Positions 1-8,800 of a DNA stretch of 12,273 nucleotides are shown here, in pieces. Numbering within the stretch: the first letter of the stretch is position 1; every line of letters begins with the position of its first letter. The stretch lies in the NCBI GenBank assembly GCA_002690445.1, contig NZER01000173.1:1-12273 (forward strand), given 5' to 3'. A model generated the notes under the pieces. That model was not told the origin of the DNA and searched no databases. It saw nothing but the letters and a program-made list of their open reading frames with translations. The DNA is from Candidatus Pacearchaeota archaeon. Lineage in GTDB: Archaea; Nanoarchaeota; Nanoarchaeia; Pacearchaeales; GW2011-AR1. A program made the translations under genes and the position numbers.

Positions 1-104
1 CTGAGAAGGTAATCAAGGGGATCAACGGGATCCTTGATAGAGTCATTAAGATCCTGCATATTGCTGTGGATGTGTACAAAAGTCGTAAGAAGAGGGACTA
101 TTAG
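1..104 (+). CDS. C-terminal end of an unidentified upstream gene
   Basis: An open frame enters from the left edge (first full codon at position 3) and ends at the TAG at 102-104, giving 33 residues. The visible tail is hydrophobic and amphipathic (ILDRVIKILHIAVDV) and ends in a strongly basic cluster (YKSRKKRDY). Such a tail could be a short amphipathic helix with a positively charged end, but I do not recognise the family and assign no function. The stop lies two bases before the ATG of the next gene, so the two are probably in one transcript. The reading frame is supported mainly by its position and by the tight junction with the following gene. Confidence 0.6.
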   Translation, partial: EKVIKGINGILDRVIKILHIAVDVYKSRKKRDY

Positions 105-106
105 CA

Positions 107-2890
107 ATGCCTAGTTATGACTGGGATGACATATATGGTGATTCCGGAGCAGCTTCAGCCGTTGCCTCCGACGATGATGCAGAAGGGGGCCAGGACTGGA
201 GCTTTACGGGACCCAACTCGTGGAGTACTGCACCCGTGGATTCTTCGCCCGATGATGCAGAAGGGGGCCAGGACTGGAGCTTTACGGGAGTTCCAGAAGG
301 CGGCGTGTATGCCGGTGAGGAGTTCTATAATCCTGAGACAGGTGTGCAGGAGGTACAGGCTCCCACTGGCATGTCCTCAGACACAGGAGGCACGTTCACA
401 GACTCTGTAACCGGGGAAGAGGTAAGTACAGAGGTATCTCAGGAAGATCAGGATGAGCAGTTCGGTGGTGTTGCGTTCAACTGGGAGGATTACACCCCCG
501 GTGGCACTGTAGTTTCTCCACTGCCTGACCAGGCACTAGAGGTCGGGTCCTACCATAAAGATTGGTCACCAGATGATACTACTGCTACCGATCCAGTCAG
601 CGGTCGTAAGGAGGATGAGTGGGTAGAGCCAAAGGCTGGAGATGTAATATCTCTAACAAAGGCACGTCAGGACTTCCTCAGTAAATACCAGCACCTCTCG
701 AAGACGCATGGTGGTGCGCACTGGATGGACGAGCGTTGGGTGGCAGATAACTGGTCTACCATCCAATCTATTCTAACAATGCAGGCTGCCAACCCATATG
801 GCTATGGGTCCACAATAGATGCAATAGTCCCTTTTATGGAACAGGCAAAGTCCATTAATCAGGGTGCTACTCCTGAGGCTTGGACAGCAAACTGGAAGGG
901 CCTCAATGACACCAGTGGGAAGCGCCTAGGCCCAAATCAAGAGCGCATAATGGACTACTGGAAGGGGGCTGACCCTGTAAAGGGGTTCTATGGAAAGACG
1001 TTCTCTAACCAAAATGTGACTATAGCTACCCACAAAGGAATAAATGCAACCTCTTGGGAAGGGGTACTAGACTACTTTAGAGGGCATCCAGATATTCCTA
1101 CAGCGATAGTACTGGCTGAACTGGAGTCGAAGGGCCAGCACTTCCCTCGTACTACAGAACAGGGGGATGAGCTAGGTGAGATGGTCGCCAAGACCCTTAT
1201 AGTATCTCCCGAGAAGCCGGGAGGGCCACAAGGACGGAATATAGGAGACAGCCTCCAAGGTCCGTTAGAGCTTATTTGGCAGAAATTTAATAATGGTATT
1301 ATTAAAACTCCAGAGGCCCTAAACTCTGAGCTCCTAAATGCATATGCAAGGGCCATGTTCCCCAATGGATTTGAAGATCAGGTAATGACCTTCGCGAGGA
1401 TGCAGGAGGGGATAGCTGGGTCTAAGGGAAAGGGGTGGGGTGGAGCATTTCAGAGACACCTAGATGAGGCAGAGATCTGGGCTGCAAAAACTGTCAGTCA
1501 GATGTCTAGAGACTCGGCGGCTGGCAAGCAAGAATTTGTTCCCGCACAGCCAACTACTGTGGGAGAAATAGATACACCAACTGGAGGCTCTGGGCGAGAT
1601 TTCCCCATGCCAAAGAACGCTGAGGAAGCTCTAGCAATCCTGAACACGCTGAGTCGAGAAGACGATGACTTCGACATGGTATACGAGATGTATAACATGT
1701 ACGCCAGGCAAGGAGGAGGAGGGGGAGGGGCAGGTACCGGAACAGATCAAGATCTACAGAATAAACTTACGAATGCCACGATGACCATCAACGCCCTGAG
1801 GCAGTCAGCAGAGCTCACAGCGCAGCAGCATGGGTTGTTGAATGACTGGGAAAGGGAGATGCAAGGGGAGTCTCAGAGGCTTCGAGGGATAGAGGCCGAT
1901 CGACTAGGAACCCAGCAGCAGCTAGAACGGGACCGCATGCTAGGAGAGACTACTGGTCAGATAGGTGGTGTTGAGACCTATGAGAGCAGACTCTTTGGGC
2001 AGCGAGGCGCACAAGAGGCACAGCGTCAAACGGACGTTGCTGCAGCGGCTCAGACCGCAGCTGAAGCAGAGGCATCTCGTCTGAAGATTGCTGAGGGTGG
2101 TATTGCATCACAGGCTCAGCAGGCACAGGCAGCGACGGACCAGGTAGCTAATGCTCATAGGATTGCTGAGGCGCAGCTCTCAGGATGGTTGGCTGGATAT
2201 GGCGATACAAGAGGGGTGCCTACACTAGCTGCCACTGAACTCAGGAATACACAGGCCTTGAAAGAGGCTGAGCTATCTGGCACACTCTGGCAGCAGGTAG
2301 GTAACCTCAATAGTACACCCCAGTATAAGGGTGTTGAGACTATAGCCATGCGGACCTTCGCCCTTAACAAGGACATTGCAGAGAGAAAGATGTCCCTGGA
2401 TAGGGAGATCCAGATAGCTGCGAGTAGACGTGAAGATCTCCGTGTGCAGCTAGAGACTTCAAGGGTACGTAACCAAAATTTCATAGAGCAGGGTCAGTTG
2501 GCCGAGGCTGTAGACTCTAGGAGAATGATGAATCGGCTCAAGGAGGAAGAGATGGAAGACGCAAGGAACACCATGCGTCTCAATACACTCATGACTCTTA
2601 TGAACCCGACTGCCATGCTCATGGCTCAGAGGATGGGCATGATTCCACAGCTTGAGGCTGCTATGGGGATAGATCTGGACATCCCTGAAATAGCCCCTAT
2701 GATGCCCCAGGGCATGACTGTGCCCACTGCCCAGATGCTAAACCTCTTCTCCCCGCAGGACCAGCAACTCATAATGGCTGAGTCTTCCTTCCGGACTGGA
2801 TTGTCTCAGGAGGATATCTCATCTGTAATACACAGGCAGAGGCCTGGTGCACCTGGTGGGCAGATGTTGAGCTACGGAGGGGGTAGATAG
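107..2890 (+). CDS. Putative internal virion / structural protein, 927 aa, coiled-coil rich
   Basis: I do not recognise a named family. Residues 1-170 are acidic and low-complexity and contain a 13-residue motif (DDAEGGQDWSFTG) twice. Residues about 179-480 look globular and Trp-rich, starting near SLTKARQDFL. Residues 536-541 are six consecutive glycines, a likely hinge. From about 548 to 830 the chain is strongly helical and rich in Ala, Gln and Glu, as expected of a coiled coil. Two loosely similar stretches, GGVETYES at 620-627 and RGVPTLAATEL from 702, may be degenerate copies of one structural repeat. The C-terminus is Met-rich and then Gly/Pro-rich. I see no cysteine in the protein. 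The ATG at 107 follows the previous stop by two bases, with an AGAGG at 91-95 as a modest ribosome site. Position directly before a giant virion-type protein and two genes before a scaffold-like protein suggests an internal (ejection) protein or other virion component. A tail or neck protein is possible. Confidence 0.6.
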   Translation: MPSYDWDDIYGDSGAASAVASDDDAEGGQDWSFTGPNSWSTAPVDSSPDDAEGGQDWSFTGVPEGGVYAGEEFYNPETGVQEVQAPTGMSSDTGGTFTDSVTGEEVSTEVSQEDQDEQFGGVAFNWEDYTPGGTVVSPLPDQALEVGSYHKDWSPDDTTATDPVSGRKEDEWVEPKAGDVISLTKARQDFLSKYQHLSKTHGGAHWMDERWVADNWSTIQSILTMQAANPYGYGSTIDAIVPFMEQAKSINQGATPEAWTANWKGLNDTSGKRLGPNQERIMDYWKGADPVKGFYGKTFSNQNVTIATHKGINATSWEGVLDYFRGHPDIPTAIVLAELESKGQHFPRTTEQGDELGEMVAKTLIVSPEKPGGPQGRNIGDSLQGPLELIWQKFNNGIIKTPEALNSELLNAYARAMFPNGFEDQVMTFARMQEGIAGSKGKGWGGAFQRHLDEAEIWAAKTVSQMSRDSAAGKQEFVPAQPTTVGEIDTPTGGSGRDFPMPKNAEEALAILNTLSREDDDFDMVYEMYNMYARQGGGGGGAGTGTDQDLQNKLTNATMTINALRQSAELTAQQHGLLNDWEREMQGESQRLRGIEADRLGTQQQLERDRMLGETTGQIGGVETYESRLFGQRGAQEAQRQTDVAAAAQTAAEAEASRLKIAEGGIASQAQQAQAATDQVANAHRIAEAQLSGWLAGYGDTRGVPTLAATELRNTQALKEAELSGTLWQQVGNLNSTPQYKGVETIAMRTFALNKDIAERKMSLDREIQIAASRREDLRVQLETSRVRNQNFIEQGQLAEAVDSRRMMNRLKEEEMEDARNTMRLNTLMTLMNPTAMLMAQRMGMIPQLEAAMGIDLDIPEIAPMMPQGMTVPTAQMLNLFSPQDQQLIMAESSFRTGLSQEDISSVIHRQRPGAPGGQMLSYGGGR
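172..289 (+). repeat. Perfect 40-bp direct repeat in frame (172-211 and 250-289)
   Basis: The 40 bases at 172-211 recur without mismatch at 250-289. The offset is 78 bases, exactly 26 codons, so both copies encode the same peptide DDAEGGQDWSFTG in the acidic N-terminal region of the 927-aa protein. The 38 bases between the copies are unrelated to the repeat. Identity at synonymous positions implies a recent duplication or ongoing homogenisation rather than old protein-level repetition. Confidence 0.95.
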
Positions 2891-2892
2891 TG
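2876..2892 (+). promoter_or_regulatory. Shine-Dalgarno and overlapping stop/GTG start of the giant gene
   Basis: GGAGG at 2876-2880, followed by three more G, lies nine bases before the GTG at 2890-2892. The last base of the upstream TAG (2888-2890) is the first base of this GTG. No ATG occurs in frame until about residue 84, and the frame is already well formed at residue 1, so GTG is the best start. The overlap points to translational coupling of the two genes. Confidence 0.8.
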
Positions 2893-5800
2893 GCCGACAG
2901 ATTTAAGACTGACGGGGCACTAACCGTCCCAGCTACTGCTCTTGACTTAACGAATGTTGAGGAACTAGAAGAGCTCTCTACATACCTGGCCGAGAAAAAC
3001 CAGTTCGTGAAGCCCTTTACTCATGATGATCTCGTCAATCTCTCCCAGGATGAGGCTCGACAGAGGTTTGAGCAAGCTTCTCAGTCTGTCACAGTGGCAC
3101 CTGACGAGCAGAAGGAGGAGGGTAGAAACTGGTTTCTTGGCATGATGGGCTCCCTGTTCAAGTCAGTCAGTAAGATTCCTGGTGTTGAGGAGACTCTAGA
3201 GGTTGGAGGAAAACTACTAGCGCCTATAGCCATTCCTGGTGAATTAGGTGCAGCTTCTCAGTGGGGCGCCTTACAAGCCATCATACCAGGTGAATCGGAG
3301 TATGAGAGGCATCTGAAGGCGGCTAAAGAGTCTCGTGGTATGGGTTCAGGCTCCTGGCGGAATCTTCCTATAATCAGTACTATCGACTTCTGGAGAAACC
3401 CAGTGAAGATGTCCCAAGCTCGTATAGAGGCTTGGCACGCGACAGAGGGTATGCTATGGGGCTCCAAGTTTGCCATGGAGATGATATTTGACCCCCTCAA
3501 CCTTGTTCCCTTTGCCTGGATTGGTAAGGGTGCCAGGACTGCCATGGCAGTGCAGAGAATGAGGCAAGGCGGCAAGCTCTTCATTCGGCCTGGAGTGCCA
3601 TTCAAGGTGGGAGTCAAGGGAGGCGGGTTCAGGGGTGACACCTTCTCCAGTGAGGGAATGTATCGGAGAGCCAAGGCAGGTCAGTTTCCCTTTGGTAGCA
3701 TGGCAGCTGAGAAGCGTATAGCAAGGCGGGAGAAGTGGCTAAAGAAGGCCCGTAAAAAGGGGACTCTTCGTGTAGTAGAGCAGATAATCAACGAAGCAAG
3801 TCCAGATCCCATACCCATAACAGCAGACGACGCAGCAGCTGTTCAACATCTCCATGACGTAATGGAGCAGTATGGAACCTCGTCTATGCAGGATATGGAG
3901 ATCGTACTGTATAACCTGACTAAGTCAGCTAAGGATGAGATCAATCCATCTGAGGCCGAGAAGATAGCCGGGCAAGTTGTTGACTTGCAGGCAGCTATCA
4001 CTGCTGGCTACCGCAATGACCTGCTCCGTACCGATACGGGCGTGATTGACAAACCTAACTCTGTCTATATAAGCCAAGCTGCCAGCTTTGTAACTCCTGA
4101 TGCACTTGCACATGACCTTGACCTGATGGGGATAGGCGTAACCTGGCAAGAGACAGCTGAGGAAACAGCAGCTGCTGTGGCTAGGCTGGGGGACATACCT
4201 GAAGATCTTCCTCTAGAGACCTACCCCGAGCTTCTAGAGGGTTTGGTGAGGCCTAGAATAACTAAGGCTCCGGTTCACACTATCAACGAAATCCTCGATA
4301 AAGGGGACTACGTTGAGCCTATGGGGTCCATAGAGGCAATAGAGGCACTGGAAAAAGGCGAGATACTGCTGTATCGAAAACTGGGTAGGGAATTTGACCC
4401 CAATACAAAGTTTTTTGACGATGAGCAGAATGTTCTACTTGACGACTATGGACCTCACGGTATAGAGGACTACCTAAGCAACCATGGCATGCTCCGTGAG
4501 GATTTTCCCAGGAAGACAATCCCTGCTCCTTCACCTGAGGACCTTCCTCTTCCCCGAAGAGACATCTATGGCGATGAAGAGCTTGACTTTCCTGCTATAT
4601 CTAAACTGCTGTATAAGTGGGCCGATGAAGCTGAGGCAGAGCTTCCGAACCGCATGTACATTGAAGAGAAAACTCGAATAGAAGCCAAAGAGAGAGCTAT
4701 GGAGCGAGGGCTAAAGCTCTTCGCTGAAGAAGATGCCTACTTGATGGCTCCCGATGAAGAGACTCAAATATTCGTCGACATATGGCATGGAACAATAGCA
4801 CCACGCATGACGTGGGAAACCGCCGGGGTAACTGGATATAGACCTTCTGGCCTGCCTTACCTAGACCCAGACCTGGGTGCGGTGGGATTGGGAGCACAAG
4901 GGGCACGCAGTTTGCCCGAATCAGGGATGACACCACTACATGTGGGCACAGAGAAGGCAGCTCAAGACTGGTTAACAGGCCAGGCCTGGGCTCCAGAGGA
5001 TATTGTGCCATTTTCCGGTGGAGGGAGGAACCCACGGGTCATTGGTCAACCAATGGTCCTTCATAAGCCGTACGGTTCAATTGATGAGCCTATAAGTGAT
5101 CTAATGGCTAATGAAGGCCCTATATGGTCACAGAAGTACGGCTACGGTGACCAACCTACTGGCCCGCAGACTGTACGGTGGTACCAGAAGCTCCAACAAC
5201 AAGGGTACGACAGTATAGTCTACCGGAATGAGACTGAAGATGCAGGCTCGATTTCGTATATAGTCTTCTACCCAGAACAGGCGATTAAAGAGGGCCAGGC
5301 CAGGAGACATGCTCTAGAGGCTATGAGAGAGCCTCTAGAAGAAGGGAGACCGTTCGGTATTGGTGGTGGGGTGCCTAGGTTCCAGCGTCCAATGAGGTTG
5401 GCGGGTGAGCATTCGGATGAACTACTACGATCGTTGGCACAGAACGATGCGAATGAAGCTGCAAGGAAGCTCTCCCAAAAAGTGGACCAGGAGAAGGCTC
5501 TGCCAGAAGGAACGAACGACCCTATACACGACGAGAGTCTTGGAGACTACCCTAAGGATACAGTTTGGAAAGAAGTAGTAACAGAAGATGGGACGTTTGT
5601 AGAGTACTACAATTCGGTAACTGGAGACCGAGTAGATCCACTACTTGGTAACGGGACCGACTATATAGGTCCGGAACTACTGAAGAAGATCAGAGACGCG
5701 ATGCACCGCCGTGTGGGTGAACGCCCAGGCGGTGAACATGCATACCTACTAGCCTCTGCCAGGTTTGGCACTCCAATGGTCAATCGGATGTACTCTGCCG

Positions 5801-8800
5801 AAGGCCAGATCTTTAGTATGTACGAGAAGACTGGAATACGGGTTGGTGAGCTTTCCCGCCTATTCAACGCTAAGAATTCAGATGGATCAGATGGCTGGTA
5901 CAACCCAGTTGACGGGGTTCTTCGTGACCTAGATGATGAAATAAACCCAAGGATATACTTACGGCAAGTTGGAGAAGGGGACCAGCTCATAAAAGAAGCT
6001 GTTCGGATCCTTACTCCAGATGGCAAAAAGTTCCTCGTGGACTACATAGAGAAGGTCCGTAGTCACCTTCTGGAGCTGCAGCCATGGACGAGAGACGGTA
6101 GCCTCGCAAGTGACTGGAATAAGGTCAGAGACCCCAAAACAGGCAGGGCAAAGAAGGACCTTATAGTCCCAAAGAAAGAGGTGCAAAAGAGGGTCCTAAA
6201 CGGGGAGACTAGGCCAAATCCTGTAGATAGTCCCGAACAGATATTTATAGATCAGTTTGGGTACGGCATGACACCTGGCCGTGCTGCCCTCGTTAGCAAG
6301 CATATAGGCGACGAATCGGCACTATTAGGCATACGGTACACTGGGTCAAGTCTACGGCATACGTTTGGCCAGGGTCTGGTCGCAGCTGGCTATGACCATG
6401 ATACAGTTGGAACTCTTCTGGGCCACTTTGGTAGAGAGAACCTTGTCCACTACTACAACACAGTCTCTCTCCTGAGAATGGTAGACGAGGGACTGTCATC
6501 TATGCCTGATGATGTAACCGATTTTATACAGGAAGTCAGGGACATCCTTTCGGATAAGACTGTTGAGCTTCCCTGGACACTGGTTGGCAAGGACAGGGCA
6601 CATCTTGGGATCCTTCTGGCGAAGTATGATCTTGCATATGCCGAGTTAGGACGCAATAAGAGCGGTGTGCCTAACGCGTCCTACAAATGGTCTAGAATAG
6701 GCCCTAGTCACGACAACAAGGGCAACTATACACCATATGCCTCGAAGCAGCGGAGCCTCAACCATGCAGAGGCTTTCCTCCTCCTGTGGAAGCACGGCAG
6801 GCCTTATGCCAAACATCTTGAGCAAGTAACTACTGGGGAGTTTAAGGACTGGCATGAAAGAGCTAAGGAGGCCTACCTAACTATCTCCGCACGGCTCCAT
6901 GCTGCGGAGTCTGTGTCGGGCTACATAGCCCAAGCCGACATAATTGGCATGGTCCGTCCTGATGCCGTGAAGGGGCTCAGGCAGCACGATGCACTATACC
7001 AGCTTCTCAGTTCTAAGTCAGCTGCAGGTAAGAATGGTGCCATACTCAATGCAGCAAACATGCACAAAGAGCTCAAGCCTCTTCGCCCAACTGACTTGCC
7101 TAAGGAGTTTTATGTTAGAAGGAAGTCTGGTCTAGATGCTGAGCCTTCTTCAGGCGCGTATATAGATCTAGATGATGCTGTCTTTAATGAGCTAGAGAAG
7201 CTAGCGGGAGAAGCATCATTGCGGATAGGGTGGCTAAATGACCTATATGAACATAGCGTAACAGGTAAGGGGGCCTGGGGTAGGTCGGCAAAGGAGGTCC
7301 ACAAACACAGCGTAATCTACCCTCTATCATCTATCTGGAGAGGCGGCGAGGGCCCCATCAGACGTCTCCTTATTAGGGGCACTGAGGGACTAGGTCTAGA
7401 GTCTAAGGCTTCGTGGATTACTCATGCAGCTATTCCTGGGGATGATGGAAAGATCGTAGCCTGGGAGATCCGTCGTATCAGAGAGATAGTGGGTGGACAC
7501 GTCTACCTGTACAGTAGGCATGCAACCGAGAACCAACGTACGCCTATTGACAAGTTTGACTCCAAGGGCAAGAAAGGCCAAGGACTAGGTGTCAACGCTA
7601 ACGTAAAAACAATTGCTCCTGACCAGTTCGGGGAGTTCCCTGAGTGGCAAGGCATCGGACAATCATCAGTGCGTCCAGAGCATGTTCATGATGTAGGACC
7701 TAGGGGTAGGGAGGAGTGGTCTAATGAGTATGTGGCTAGAGTCATTTCAACTCTTAATGGTAAGAGGGGGACTGCCCAGGAGCGCAAGGCCGGGGGTTCC
7801 TCTAAATTCTACCATCGGGATAAAGGCGAGGGAAGGGTGGGCACCAGGGAACTTATGGGAGTCCTTGGTATAACTCGAGGGAAGAAGAAGTTCGGCGGTC
7901 ATTCATTGTGGAATGAGTTCCTGGAAAAAAGCATACTTGTCCCTAAGATGGTGACGCCCGGTGAAGCGGCAGCAAGTAAGGGTAAAAAGCAGACTGGTGA
8001 GATTGACCACTACGAGTTTAACCAGGCAATCAAAGATGAAGGGCAGCGGATAGAGTTTGAGCGTGACTACCCTATTGAGGCTGGAGGAATTGGAGCTGGA
8101 GGAGAAGGTCGTCCTCCCGTGTATGAGGGGCCTGGGTTCGTGCCAGATGACGAGGCGAACCACTTAGACCAAATAACCGATGCCTTCCATCGTGACTACG
8201 GTGGGCAGGGAGGCCGAGGAGGCCCAGGAGGCCCAGGGCTGGACCTTCCAGAAGGCCATGAGTTCATGCCGAATGGAGATAGGTGGGGAGGTATTCCTAA
8301 GGATGTGACCTCTCATGCTTCTGACATGCCCGACAGCAACTACCGTAAGTGGACAACCGGACGGATGCACCGATGGGTCCGTATGCCCATTGAGTGGGGA
8401 TGGGGCCAGGTTGCTGGTCGAACACCCTATGTTGCTGTAATCAATGGTCATAGAGCCGCTAATGCTGCTGCAAGGGCTAGGGGTGCCATGATAGAAGACC
8501 GCCTAGCATATGCTGCAAAGAAAGAGATCTTTCACCTGTCTAGGGATGGCAGGTCTCAGAATGTACAGTTAGGTCCTAAGATCAACCAGCACCCAGCAAT
8601 GCAGGCGATGGGAGGGATGGAGAGGCAGCTGGCTGAACAGCAAAAGGAAGCCAGGCGCTTTCAGAACATCCTAGAAACTCCCCTTCCGGATATACTGTCT
8701 GGGGACTACTACATGCTCACACGTAGACAGCTGAAGTTCTACATGGAGTACCATGAGATACGAGCTCGGCTAATAGATATGCCTAGAAGAACTGGCCATG

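Noticed and set aside
117..410. 97-codon + strand frame overlapping the start of the 927-aa gene
   Set aside because: It is a frame-shifted shadow of the real gene. The repeated peptide it contains is just the same 40-bp DNA repeat read in another frame.
2890..5000. Lytic transglycosylase or lysozyme domain as in T7 gp16-type internal proteins
   Set aside because: I could not find a recognisable catalytic Glu motif (ES.F.P.A type) in the N-terminal region.
5722..6489. Integrase-like segment as a separate gene inserted into the giant gene
   Set aside because: The frame is continuous on both sides, and I see no stop, ribosome site or frameshift at its edges. It is a domain, not an inserted cassette.
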